Below are positions 12,433-23,965 of a stretch of 64,000 bases of DNA, piece after piece; the stretch's first letter is position 1, and each line of letters opens with the position of its first letter. This stretch comes from Thelonectria olida. Lineage: Eukaryota; Ascomycota; Sordariomycetes; Hypocreales; Nectriaceae. The stretch covers positions 434,001-498,000 of the forward strand of contig JAGPYM010000004.1 of the NCBI GenBank assembly GCA_020736575.1. Reading direction: 5' to 3'. The notes under the pieces are model-generated. The model did no database searches. It was not told the DNA's origin and worked only from the letters and a program-made list of their open reading frames with translations. The position numbers were made by a program, and so were the translations under genes.

Positions 12433-15400
12433 ATGTCGCAGTCTCCCATGATCTCCGTGCCGCTCAAGGCCACCAACGAGATCGACTGGGTTGCGCCACT
12501 AAAGGGATATATTCGGGATACCTATGGTGATGACCCCGAGCGATATGCGGAAGAATGTGCGACGCTCAATCGCTTGAGGCAGGATATACGGGGCGCTGGA
12601 AACGATAGCACTGCTGGAAGGGATATGCTATACCGATACTACGGCCAACTTGAGCTTCTCGACTTGCGCTTTCCTGTTGATGAGCAACACATTAAAATCT
12701 CCTTTACATGGTTAGTTATTTGCAATCCCTCGGCGTTACTGGCTTTCATATCTTGAGCGTTTCAATTAACATGTACTGCGTTTCAGGTTCGATGCTTTCA
12801 CGCACAAGTCTACTGCGCAATACTCACTTGCCTTCGAGAAAGCCTCCATCATCTTCAACATCTCCGCCATCCTATCTTGCCATGCTGCCTCCCAGGATCG
12901 ATCCGACGAGTCGGCTCTCAAAACCGCATATCATTCATTCCAGGCCTCAGCTGGCATGTTCATTTACATTAATGAGAACTTCCTCCACGCGCCATCTTCC
13001 GACTTGAGCAGGGAGACCGTCAAAGCCCTCATCAATATCATGCTGGCACAAGCTCAGGAGGTCTTTCTTGAGCGACAAATTGTTGATAGGAAGAAGATTG
13101 GGTTGCTTGCAAAGCTTGCCTCGCAAGCAGGATACCTATACGGCCAGGCACTTGAAGGGGTGCAAGAAAACGTTAACAAGGCTATCTTTGAGAAAGTCTG
13201 GTTGACATTTATTCAGGTGAATACTCTTACTCGCATTATCTGGGAGTGTGAGCTCTAGATAATGCCCTATTCGGCATTGAGCTAACATACTCTAGATCAA
13301 AACTAATCTTCTCAACTCCATGGCCCAATACTACCAAGCCCTCACGGACGATGACGCTAATCACCACGGCGTTGCAGTTGGTCGACTCCAAGTTGCAGAG
13401 GCACAAGCAAGAGAAGCCGATCGATTAGCTCGACACTTCCCGAGCTCGGTGCCCCCCAGTTCCAATCTCAATGCCGAGTGTGGTGGGCTTCTTCAGGAAA
13501 TGGCCAAGCGACACCTTTCTACTGTCCAAGGCAAGCTCGAAGAGCTCCTCAAGGACAACGACTACATTTACCACCAGACCGTGCCTGCTGAAGCGAGCCT
13601 AGAGCCCGTTGGCAAGCTCCCCGCTGCGAAACCCATCCCCGTTAGCGAGCTCTATGCCGGTCAAGACATCTCTCGCATCACCGGACCCGACCTTTTTGCC
13701 AAGATTGTCCCCTTTTCAGTAACAGAGTCGGCCAGTCTATACGATGAGGAGAAGGCGAAATTGGTGAGAGCCGAGACGGAGAGGGTCGACACTGCCAATG
13801 GCGAAATGGCAGCGAGCTTGGACTACCTCAGATTACCTGGCGCACTACAAGTATTGAAAGGTGGTTTTGACCAGGAGGTTCTTTCTGACGAGGACTTCCG
13901 ACAACAATGTGAGGACGTCGCGGACCACGAGAACCCGGTCACCATCTTTGAAGCTCTCAGGCACGAAAGGGAGACTATTCTTAACCTTTTAGAAAAGAGC
14001 TCCAAGTCGCTGGATATGGAAGAGGGTGTGTGCGAGAAGATGCGATCCAAATACGACAGCGATTGGACGCAACAACCCAGCTCGAGCCTGACGACAACAC
14101 TGCGAACCGATATCCGAAACTATCGCGAGGCATTGGATGAAGCTTCGAGGAGCGATAACCAGCTGGCGAGCAAGCTCCGCCTAAACGAGATGGACTTTGA
14201 TGAGATGAGACGAGCCGCTCACTCGGGCGAAGTTGACCAGTTGTTCCAGAGAGCCATTGCTCAGGCTCGAGCTAAAGGAAGCAACGCCGCCAGCCCGGCG
14301 AGTGCGGAGCCCAACCTCCTGGATGCCGACTTTGATGACGGCCCTAGTGTGATGGATCAAATCAACAAGGTGGAGGATATTCTAAAGAAGCTCAACCTAA
14401 TCAAGCGTGAACGGAATCAAGTGCTGAAGGACTTGAAAGAAAAGGTTGGTCAACATTCTGACGATTGCTTGGTTGGTTCTGGACTCATTGAATTGACTTG
14501 ATTAGGCTCACAACGACGACATCTCGCAAATCTTGATCCTCAACAAGAAGTCGATATCAAACTACGAGACGCAATTGTTTGAGCAGGAGCTGGAAAAGTT
14601 CCGACCTCACCAAAACCGACTTCTCCAGGCAAACCATAAGCAGTCAAGCCTTATGAAGGAGCTTACGGGTACCTTCAACAGACTGCTGCAGGACAAGAGG
14701 GTGCAATCCGAGCAGAGCAAGTACGAAGCCATTCAAAGGCATCGATCGTCGGTCATCAACCGGTACAAACGGGCATACGAAGAGTTCTTGGATCTGGAGG
14801 CGGGATTGCACAGCGCCAAGAACTGGTATGCAGAGATGCGAGAGACGGTTGACAGCCTGGAAAAGAATGTGGAGGTTTTCGTCAATAACCGTAGGGCGGA
14901 GGGAGGAACGCTCCTCAACCAGATTGAACAGGAGCGGGCTTCAAATAAGAACTCGCAGGCCGAGATGGAGCGAGAGCGGTTGCGGGAGCTTATGGAAAGG
15001 ATGTCAATGGAACCGACCAAGTCCTCACCGCAACCGCAGGCAGCTGGTAGACCTCCACCGCAACCCCTATTCCAGTCTGGTCAGGCACCTCGATATGGGA
15101 GTTTCAACGGACAATACCCAGGCCCTGCTTCGCCTCCCCCCAGCCAACAGCCGATGGCACATTCGACATACCAAGGCTTCCCAGGCCAACGAACCACTCA
15201 GTCCTTTAGCCCAACGCCCGCCAACACGTACGGCGCACCGAGCTATAACCCAAGCACATATGGTCCTACGCCAGGACCGACTTCTCCTCCGCCCAACCAG
15301 ACGACATTTGGTATGAACGCTATGCGAGGAGGTCCAGCATCACCACCTCCAAACCAGGCCACGTTTGGACATCGTCAGTCGTATGGGTCCTTCAGCAGCG

Positions 15401-15615
15401 GGCAAACCCAACATCAACAGCACCAACAGCATCAGCAAAGTTATGTGCCACCGGGCTTCGTGCCACCACCACCTCCTCCAGGGCCTCCTCCTTTGGGGCC
15501 TCAACAGACAATTCACTATGGCAACAAGGAATATGATGCCTCTCAAACACATGCCCAGAACCAGCAGCAGCAGCAAGCCTACGACCCATGGGCTGGGTTG
15601 AACTCGTGGAAATAA
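12433..15615 (+). CDS. bro1: BRO1-domain protein, endosomal/vacuolar sorting factor
   Basis: The four exons are 12433-12710, 12787-13216, 13296-14444 and 14506-15615 (988 residues; introns 76, 79 and 61 nt). The start ATG is followed at once by SPMISVPLKAT, the usual beginning of the fungal BRO1 domain. Residues 1 to about 390 form the BRO1 domain (helical hairpins such as YAEECATLNRL and AFEKASIIFNISA), then a long coiled-coil V-like domain to about 690. The last 300 residues are Pro/Gln-rich with repeated SPPP motifs, a PPPPPPGPPPLGP stretch and His/Gln runs. BRO1 binds the ESCRT-III subunit Snf7 and the ubiquitin peptidase Doa4 on endosomes during cargo sorting into multivesicular bodies. 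The sequence fits BRO1 better than its paralogue PalA/Rim20, which starts differently. Neighbouring genes are unrelated. Confidence 0.88.
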
Positions 15616-16751
15616 CCGGGAATGTTGAAAGAGTGTGTGGAAGAAAGTGAGTGGGTTGGGAACAATATCCCGATTCCCCGAGCCGGGTGGGTTTGGGGAA
15701 AGACAAAAAAGATGGAGACAGGAGCCGAAGGAGGGCTCAGGGTTCCGCGTCCGCAGATGTTGCCGGTGTCGAGACTGACTCGGAGGAATCCTCCGGATTT
15801 ATGGTTGCATTGCGGCGCTTACTACCGAATCTCGGATTGCAGGAAAAGACTGGAAGGGAGGACAAAGAGGGGAATATCAGATGCGGAGGATGAAGATGGA
15901 GGGTTGGGGTCTCACGTGGGTGCAAGGGTCCATGAGACAGTCCTCGAGCTGAGGAGAAATTCTTTCTCGACAAGTACATAGAGAGAGGGTTTATTGAAAT
16001 CGATTCAAGTTCTACGATGGATGAGGACTGAGAGAAGAAAGGCTGGCAGCTCGCCATGACTTAGACCGAGGTCAAGCCGCCATCCGGTGCGCGGAGGGCC
16101 GTCGACGCCTCCCCCGCAATCCATTGACCCGACCGCCCGAGCAGCGCAGTGGATGCTCCGGCGTTAGCGCATGCCAGCCACTGGAAATGCGAAAGCTACA
16201 GTGGGTCCGTCTTCTAATCCGCGCGCTTCTACAGGCCGTGTGCACATTGCGTCGTGGGGGAGAGGCGGACGGACAGTCGCGGACAGTGACGGACTTGCCT
16301 CCCCGCAGTTTCCTGTTGGCTGCTGAGGTGCTGTTGCTTCCTCTTTCCCCTTGTTCGCGCAAGAGAAGGAAGATTAAAGCGGAAAGAGGTGGTGGGTTGC
16401 GTGGTTGCGGCTCGGTTGCGCCATTCCCGACTCCATTCTGGTCCCTCACGATTGCCATCTCTTGGCGGTACTTGCTCGGCGTTTTTCTCCTTCTCTTTCT
16501 TCTTTTTATCTGCACCTCATTTCTTCTTTCGCATTTATATATCTTCCATTGCCCATGGTTTTTCGAGCGTTGCTCTGCCTTTAGACGAACAGGTTTTACA
16601 TACGCCTATCTCCCAGATCTCGTTTCTCTAACTGCACTATCCTAACCTCACCACTCCCGCCAATCGAGTTACCCCAACATTGGCGCTTCAATCCGGTCTC
16701 GGGCCAAAGGCACTAGATCCTCACACGACCACTCGTCAAACCACTGCGACA
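15616..16751. promoter_or_regulatory. Intergenic: BRO1 3' flank and flavocytochrome b2 promoter
   Basis: No gene is supported in these 1.1 kb. The left part is the 3' flank of BRO1. The right part (about 16430-16740) is C/T-rich with short A/T patches and lies directly before the flavocytochrome b2 start, so it probably contains its promoter and leader. Confidence 0.5.
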
Positions 16752-18467
16752 ATGGCGTTGAAAGGCGCAGAGGTTGCTGAGCACAACAATGCCAAATCGT
16801 GTTGGGTCATCGTTCATGTCAGGAGAACCCCCCAGATCTGATCGTAGCATCTCAGATGGCTGACCGATCGCAACAGGGCAAAGCATATGACGTAACCGAG
16901 TTTCTCCCAGGTTTGTGCGAGAATGACTTACATTGAGGGCTTCCACACTGACTCGTCGCTATAGAGCACCCCGGCGGTAAGAAAATCATCCTCAAGTATG
17001 CCGTACGTCATTCTCCGCCGCCCTAACTCTTCGCAACCCGTCGACTCACCTTCAATTGCAGGGCAAGGACGCCACGGAAGAATACGAACCCATCCATCCT
17101 CCGGACACCCTCGACAAGTATCTCGATGCTTCCAAGCACCTCGGCCCCGTTGATATGGGTACCGTCGAGCAGGAGGTCAAAGAAGAGGACCCTGATGAGG
17201 CTGACCGCCTCGAGCGCGTCGCACAGAAGCCTTTGCTGTCGCAATGCTACAACCTACTCGATTTCGAAGCCGTTGCCCGGCGTGTCATGAAGAAGGCTGC
17301 TTGGGGGTACTACTCTAGCGCCGCAGATGATGAGATTGTAAGATTGGCCTGATCGCCTTCCAAGGTGCCATGATGCGCAATTGCTCACATGTCCACTAGA
17401 CTCTGAGAGAAAACCATGGTGCTTTCCACCGCATCTGGTTCCGCCCCAAGATTCTCGTCAACGTCGAAGAGGTGGATATTTCCACCACAATGCTTGGCAC
17501 GAAGACTTCCATTCCTGTTTACGTTACCGCTACAGCCCTTGGCAAGCTCGGTCACCCTGAGGGCGAGGTCTGCCTGACCCGCGCCGCAAGCAAGCACAAT
17601 ATCATCCAGATGATTCCCACCCTCGCCTCATGCTCCTTTGACGAGATTGTGGACGCCAAGTCCGAAGACCAGATTCAATGGCTCCAGCTTTACGTCAACA
17701 AAGATCGTGAAATCACTCGCAAGATCGTTCAGTACGCCGAGAAGCGTGGTTGCAAGGGCCTTTTCATCACAGTTGATGCACCTCAGCTGGGTCGTCGTGA
17801 GAAAGATATGCGCTCCAAGTTCACCGATCCGGGTAGCAAGGTCCAGGAAGGTGATGAGACGGATAACAGCCAGGGAGCTGCCCGAGCTATCTCAAGCTTT
17901 ATCGACCCAGCGCTATGCTGGGATGATATTCCCTGGTTCCAAAGCATTACCAGTATGCCCATCATCATCAAGGGTGTCCAACGGGTCGAGGATGTACTGA
18001 AGGCTGTGGAGTACGGGTGCCAAGGCGTTGTTCTGTCCAACCACGGCGGTCGTCAGCTTGAGTTCGCCCGTTCCGCCATTGAGATCCTCGCCGAGACCAT
18101 GCCCGTCTTGCGTGAACAGGGCCTCCAGGACAAGATTGAGGTGTACGTTGATGGTGGTGTGCGCCGTGGAACTGATGTTCTCAAGGCTCTGTGCTTGGGC
18201 GCCCGCGGCGTTGGTATCGGTCGACCTTTCCTCTATGCCATGAGTGCTTACGGCGAGCCCGGTGTTGCTCGCGCGATGCAGCTGCTCAAGGACGAGCTGG
18301 AGATGAACATGCGCCTAATCGGATGTAGGACCATCGATGAGCTGAATCCTGGTCTGCTTGACGTGCGTAGCTTGTTTAACCACTCTGCCTACCACGCCGA
18401 TAACCTATCTTCAACCGTGTACGACCCCTTGGCCGTACCGGCTCAGAGGCCCAAGTCGAAGCTGTAA
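16752..18467 (+). CDS. Flavocytochrome b2-like FMN-dependent L-lactate dehydrogenase
   Basis: Five exons (16752-16817, 16877-16910, 16965-17002, 17062-17337, 17400-18467) encode 493 residues. The N-terminal cytochrome b5 domain has axial haem ligands His35 in EHPGG and His58 in PIHPP. A linker leads to an FMN-dependent alpha-hydroxyacid dehydrogenase domain (about 110-475) with the catalytic His353 in SNHGGRQ and the FMN phosphate region in GIGRPFLYA. Such enzymes oxidise L-lactate (or a related 2-hydroxyacid) and pass electrons through haem to cytochrome c. The b5 domain is split over four exons, two of them only 34 and 38 nt. The protein begins directly at the b5 domain and no mitochondrial presequence is visible; upstream in frame there is no ATG before a stop at 16629. 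Substrate and location are therefore inferred. It ends 230 bp from the convergent CTF18 gene. Confidence 0.88.
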
Positions 18468-18697
18468 GGGTGATTGGTGTTTGGATAAAGGGAGATAAAG
18501 TAGAAAGAAGATATCCGTGGGTACTATTTACTGGACATAGATGTATAAACGAATGGCTTGGAATAGAAGAGACTCTTCTTGAATTTAAACAGAGCCCATA
18601 ATCCCTATCAACCAAGTACATCCATGCTGTGCTTCGACCTGATCCTAATGCACCGTCGCTACGCCGCGCAAAATCATGCTACGCTGTCTAAGTTGCT

Positions 18698-21642
18698 CTA
18701 CATACCCTTCATAAACTCCCGGAATGACATTGGCTTTCTCACAGCGTTGTTCAGCCCTTCATGATACGTCACGTATATCTTATGCTCCTTCTCCTGGCGT
18801 CCAGCCCCTTTGCCATCCCCATTCGCGTCAACCCCCGGAAGAGTCCGCACTTCGATGATACGTCCGAAAAAGTCACGTTTCACCACCGTCTCCTGCTTGG
18901 CGGCCTCCTCGACAGCCTTGGCCTTGGCTAGCTTGGCGGCGTGCTGCTTGTCGGTGAAGTGTTGGTGGTCGCCGAGCGGGTTGCCGGCTTGGAAGCGCGC
19001 CTGGCGGGCTTGGGCTTCGCGCGCGGCATTCGTGAGCTTGAGTTCTTGGTCGAGGACTTGACGCACGGCGTAGCGTGTTGGGGCTTGGGAGGAGATGAGG
19101 CTGGATGCTGTTTCGAAGGTGGAGAGGGCGTCAAGATCACTGGGGTTTGGTTAGCAACAGACGTTGGAAGAACATGGGTAGGGGATCGGGGGACGTACGG
19201 TTCCATGCGGTAGACAAACTGGGCACCTCGGTTCACGAGAGATTCGCTCTCGATCTTGCCCTTTTGCAGGGCGATGCCTACTTCGGCGAGGACTTCTGAT
19301 GCGCGCTTGACCATGGCGCGCTCGCTTTCCTTGCGAACGGACGCCGTGGTGCCTTGGCTGCCGCCCACGACGACGGGTTTCACGTCTGGCGAGACAAGCC
19401 GGACCAGGTACGGAAGGAACTCGGTAGCGACGTCTTCGGCGCTGCGGAACGAGCGCATTAGGGTGGGCGGCAGCTGGCTCTGCAGCGCCTGCAGCTGAGA
19501 GCGGTTCAGCTTCAGAGCCTCGTTGGCCTGGTAGTCGGCGCGAGGACCGGAGAAGGGTAACGGGGCTTCCTCTTCTGCCTCGGCGCCCCAGCGGCGGTCG
19601 AAGCCCATGTTGGGGATGTGGCGTTTGGGCGAGGCGAAGAGGTGATGGCAGGCGAGGGCGGGCTGGCTCAAGTAGGGTGCGAGCTCCCAGTCCTGGCTGG
19701 CGAAGAGGCGCGACTGGCAAGTGTCGTGGAAATGCAGCCAGTCGTAGGCGAGGTTGGGCTTTGTGAGGTACATGTCGTCGTTGAACTCGCGGCTTGGATA
19801 CTCTGCGAAGACTTCTGTGATGACATGGCTGATTTCGCCGCTGGTCTCGATCATGTGCTGAAGGCGCTCCATGGCATACTTCTTCTGCTGCTCTCCGAAG
19901 CCGAGTTCCGCCCTGGGCTGTTCGTGCTTGGTCTTGGACTCGGAGAAGTCCATAGCCTGCTTGGGAAAGCCGCCGCCTTCTTGGAAGAGACGGGAGACGA
20001 TGTCCTTGACTCCGCCGCGTCCGAGACCGCGGCCGCCGCCACTGCCTTTTGCGAGGTCGTGGAGGACGTTGCGCTCGATCCATTGTCTGGTGAGGCGTCC
20101 GACGCCGTCGAGGGCGGTTGAGCGAAAGCGTCCGGCTACCCATTCGCCAACGACCATGACGCCTCGCAAATCGCCCTCGACGGTGCTCTCGGCTCCCCGT
20201 TTGGCATCGATGCCGCTGCTCATCCCCCATGCTGCCTCGCATAGCTTGCGCGCTGCGTCCTTGTCGCACGGGATGCCCTCCTTCTCAAAGACGTTCTTCA
20301 GTCGGTTGACCACGGCTTCAACAGTGGGTTTTCCAACGTGGACTATCTCGGCGAGACCTGATTGCCGTAGTGGTCGTAGTGCGGGATGGTAAACGTCGTT
20401 GCAGATTAGAATGAGAGGCCGCATGAGGCGAAAGTCATCTCCCTTCTTCTTGCGGGGATTCTGTGCTTGTGCGGCGCCTGAGCTGTTCTTCTGGTCAAGC
20501 AGGACGAGATTTATCAGCTCCTTGACGAAGCCACCTTCTCCTGAGGCCCCAGCTCCTCCGACTACGCCGTCGACTTCATCCACGACAACACATGCTGGCC
20601 GAGCCACCTTTTGCGGTCCGTCGCCGTCCTTGCGATTACTGACATTCTTGACGCTTTCTGTGCCGAGACTGGTCCGAATTCGGTTCTTAACCACGTCTCG
20701 GCTGCGGTCATCGCTGGCGTTGATCTCCATGACGTCGTATCCCGCTTGTCTGGCGCAAACGTGTGCCAGAGTCGTCTTTCCCAGCCCAGGCGGGCCTGTG
20801 AGCATAAGAATCTTTTTGTGTGGCTTCTCTTCTTCTTCCTTCATTCCCGCTCGCCGTACTGCAGCTGGCCTAGCCCTGGCTGCACCAGGGAACACCAATG
20901 GGTCCCATTTCTTCAACCACCGCAGGACCGTCCTGTTGGTCCCGTCGTCGCCGCATAGATCCATGAAATTCCGAGCCCGGTACTTTTCCGTCCATAATAG
21001 TGTTCGCTTCGTCTTCTTGCCAGCCGTAGACGCTGTGGGTTTTGAGTGTATAGGAATGCTCGTTTCTGTCGGTCGCGTATGTTTTTGGGTAGTAATCTCA
21101 GCGGTTGCAGCGCTCATAAGTTCGTGAATCTCAATACCATAGTAGGCCCGCTTCGCTCTTCCTTCTTTCGTCTTGGACCGGGCCGCAACCATTGTCTCGT
21201 ATGTAGGTGTTGCTGAGGTTTTGCGCTCCTTGATCGTTGTTGCCTTGCCATTACATGTTGTAGCAGTATATGATTTCGGAGCCAACGTGTTCATGAATGA
21301 GGTCGAAAAGTGTGGTCGCTGACTTGACCAGCTTGGTAGGGAGATCTCTGGTACCAGGGCTTCTGAGAGGACTTGGATATCGTCATCGATCTCTGTATTT
21401 ATTGTTTCTGGTTGGGGAGTTTTTTCGGTACGGTTCTCTCGTGGATCTGCGAGCATTGGGCGTTTAGCTGCATGCCCTGGGACTTCGGTAACTTCATCTT
21501 CTGAGTCCGAGTCATCATCGTCGACAACGAATGGTCCGCGGGCCTTGGGCTTGGGAGGGCCATGATCGTGGGGTCTGGCGCGTTTCGGTGCAGGAGGGGA
21601 TGAGCTTTTGGGGAAAGCAATAGGTGACGAGGCGGAAAGCAT
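18698..21642 (-). CDS. ctf18: CTF18, large subunit of the alternative clamp loader
   Basis: Two minus-strand exons, 21642-19199 and 19139-18698, joined over a 59-nt intron, give 961 residues. CTF18 is an AAA+ ATPase that with Rfc2-5, Ctf8 and Dcc1 loads PCNA and supports sister-chromatid cohesion. The N-terminal third is Pro/Ser-rich and poorly ordered. The AAA+ domain begins after LLWTEKYRA and has Walker A GPPGLGKTT (about residue 281), Walker B VVVDEVDG and the NASDDRS sensor segment. The C-terminal end carries VKRDFFGRIIEV, matching the conserved tail that binds Ctf8-Dcc1, which confirms the second exon. The first true in-frame ATG is at 21642. It is divergent from the NAM9 gene across 366 bp. 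Confidence 0.9.
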
Positions 21643-22008
21643 TTTTGCAGCTGTTGACGTTTGAAGTGATTCGGATGGTGAAAAATAAATCAAATACTAG
21701 AGATAATAAAATCGTAGCGTTGTGGTGTGAATTCTCCCCACTGACACGGGAGGTCTCTTGACATTCCTCTGGCCCACGACGCGTCTGTTTAATTGAGTCG
21801 CGTCTCCAACTTGGAGATCCTTGTAATATTAGTGGGTCTGTGAATGCTTAGGTCAGCGACCAGGCGGTGCCAAATTTGGACCAATCTGGACCTGGTCGGA
21901 GCGCCGGGATAATCCGTTGGCCCAGCTCGAGTCTAGGACCAAAAATTTGGCTCCTCAAGCTCATCACGACGTGCCTGGTATCAGCCTCGTGGGCCTCAAT
22001 TCGTCAAG
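21643..22008. promoter_or_regulatory. Bidirectional promoter between ctf18 and nam9
   Basis: Only 366 bp separate the two divergent start codons, so both genes must share this region for initiation. It contains no open frame of note. Confidence 0.65.
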
Positions 22009-23705
22009 ATGCGTAAGCCCTGGAGATTTTACAGCCTCAGTCGGCCGGTAAGTGCGGTGATCTTCTACGGAAGGCCTTTTTTTGGCCAGTTCTGGCGTTG
22101 TGTCGTGGGGAATTCTTGTCGGCTGACCGCAAACCAATCTAGAAATTGAGGCAATCATGGAACAAATTCAACCTCTATAACATAGCCAGGGCAGCCGGCC
22201 GAGAACCCCATGTCAATGGCCGACAGACTTTCTTCCAGCAGAAATGGGCGGCCAAGGCGAAGACCCGAGGTTATCACGGCGAACACATTCCCGAGAAGAA
22301 ATGGGTGCGCCTGTTTTCGCGACGTCTCCTCTCCGCCGTCGATATGCCCCCCGAGTACCTTGCGGCAAACGATGGTTCCGAGCAGGCAGCAGGTCGTGGT
22401 TCAGGTCTCAGCACATCAAACGTGTCGGCTGAGAGCTACTCGCGAGTGGTCAAGCCAAGCGATAGTGTGCGAAACATGACACACCCTGGCCAGCGAACCT
22501 CTGGGTTTGGAGACGTGAATACAATGCTGTCTGAGAACTTCAAGGAAATGACTCCATACATGCAGATGACCTTTGCTCCTCTTGAGCGAAGGCTGGATAC
22601 TGCTGTTTTCCGAGCTCTGTTTGCCAGCAGCGTACGACAGGCTCGCCAATTCGTCATTCACGGGGCTGTAACGGTCAATGGCAAGAAGGCACGTTTCCTG
22701 CCAATCTATTCCTTGCGAAACCATTCGAGACTCTTGACTAACCCCACACAGATGGTCCACCCGTCCTATCAGCTAAACCCTGGTGACATGTTCCAGGTCG
22801 ATATCGAAAAGGTCTTATATGGAACTGGAGTTCAAAAGCCCCAGAAGGGCAATGTAACTCTTGAGCAGAGCATCAAGGGTCGTAAGAAGTTGGATGACGA
22901 CGCTGTTGGGCGAATTAGAAGCAAGAAGGGCGGTGCAGAGGAGGCAGCTGAAGGAGAGGATGGCGAGGCTGCGGCTGTGGAACTTAGCGCTGAGGACGAG
23001 GCTTATCTTCAGACTGGTCGACTTCGTCGTCTCCGAAGAAGCGCCCGTGAGATTCTCCAGGGTGACTTGAAGCAGCTCAGTGCGAAGCAGAAGAAGGAGC
23101 TTCGCCTGTTCCGAGACTCTGCTCAGCGCTTCCTTTCGCTGCCCGAGGATACGAAGATTTCCTCCACCGAACTCGTTGACAAGCTCCAGTCTCAGATTGA
23201 GAACCTACAGTCGATGCCTGCGTTTAAGAAGGCTGATCCTTCTACGAAGGCCGAGGCCGTGACGGCGACCGAGACCGAAGGTGCCGAGCCCAAGGAATTG
23301 ACGCCTGAGGATAAGGAGCGGATAGAGAAGAAGAAGGAATTTCAGAAGCGTGTACTGGAGAAGGGCTTGGATGGCCTCAAGAGCATAAAGGATCGTGCCT
23401 GGGCCCACAACATTCTGGCTACCACCGAGCTGACCAACGAGGAAGTCCGTCGTCTGGCCCTCGCGTTGAAGATCGATGAGGAGAACCCTGTGGACGAATC
23501 GAAACCCTACCTTACCCCCTGGCGACCCCGAGCCTACATGTCGGCCTTTGCTTTCATCCCCCGCTACCTCGAGGTCAACCCCAACATCTGCGCTGCCGTC
23601 TACCTCCGCCATCCCGTAGCTCGCAAGGGTATGGCCGAGGTTCCTACACCTTTCAGCTACCTGACGAACCAGCTGTCTCACAACTGGTACCTTGGCCGTG
23701 GTTAA
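22009..23705 (+). CDS. nam9: Mitochondrial small-subunit ribosomal protein uS4m (NAM9)
   Basis: The preferred model has three exons: 22009-22047, 22143-22688 and 22752-23705 (512 residues). Exon 1 codes for only 13 residues ([13 protein letters not shown]) and runs into [13 protein letters not shown], the typical start of fungal mitochondrial S4. The S4 RNA-binding domain is at about 160-240 ([32 protein letters not shown]). A charged, partly coiled extension of about 200 residues follows, then a conserved end with [20 protein letters not shown] and [16 protein letters not shown]. The frame stays open through 22689-22751, but this stretch would insert 21 residues inside the S4 domain and has the signs of a GC-AG intron. 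Without that splice the protein would be 533 residues. uS4m is a primary assembly protein of the mitochondrial small ribosomal subunit. Confidence 0.88.
22689..22751 (+). other. Probable in-frame GC-AG intron in nam9
   Basis: The 63-nt stretch begins GCACGT, a one-base variant of the common GTACGT donor, and ends with a TTGACTAAC branch site and CACACAG acceptor. Its length is a multiple of three and it has no stop, so it is invisible to frame analysis. Removing it joins VNGKK directly to [12 protein letters not shown], the arrangement expected of an S4 domain. Confidence 0.75.
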
Positions 23706-23965
23706 ACAAGGGAGAGGATGCAATAGAAAGACGGGAGAGAACGCTGGGACGGTAGCGAGGTTCTGGCTGTTGGGCAGTTTGGTCTTGCCCGTGTAATATA
23801 CCATCTGTTAGAGTGTACGGTAGACAGCCGGATATACCTTGTATGTATCACCACTGTTAAAGGCATGCATGGTTTTGGATAGTGAAGTCCAGTCTCCTGA
23901 TTTCTCTGTTCACTCGAAGTCTACACCCTTACTACCCATGTGCGCTCATTTGCCACTGTGGAAGT

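Noticed and set aside
11819..12530. Overlapping frames of 139 and 163 codons upstream of BRO1
   Set aside because: They start with non-ATG codons inside a pyrimidine-rich leader; the long frames result from low purine content.
19151..20269. 372-codon minus-strand frame overlapping CTF18
   Set aside because: It is an Arg-rich out-of-frame reading of CTF18; the in-frame product has all the clamp-loader motifs.
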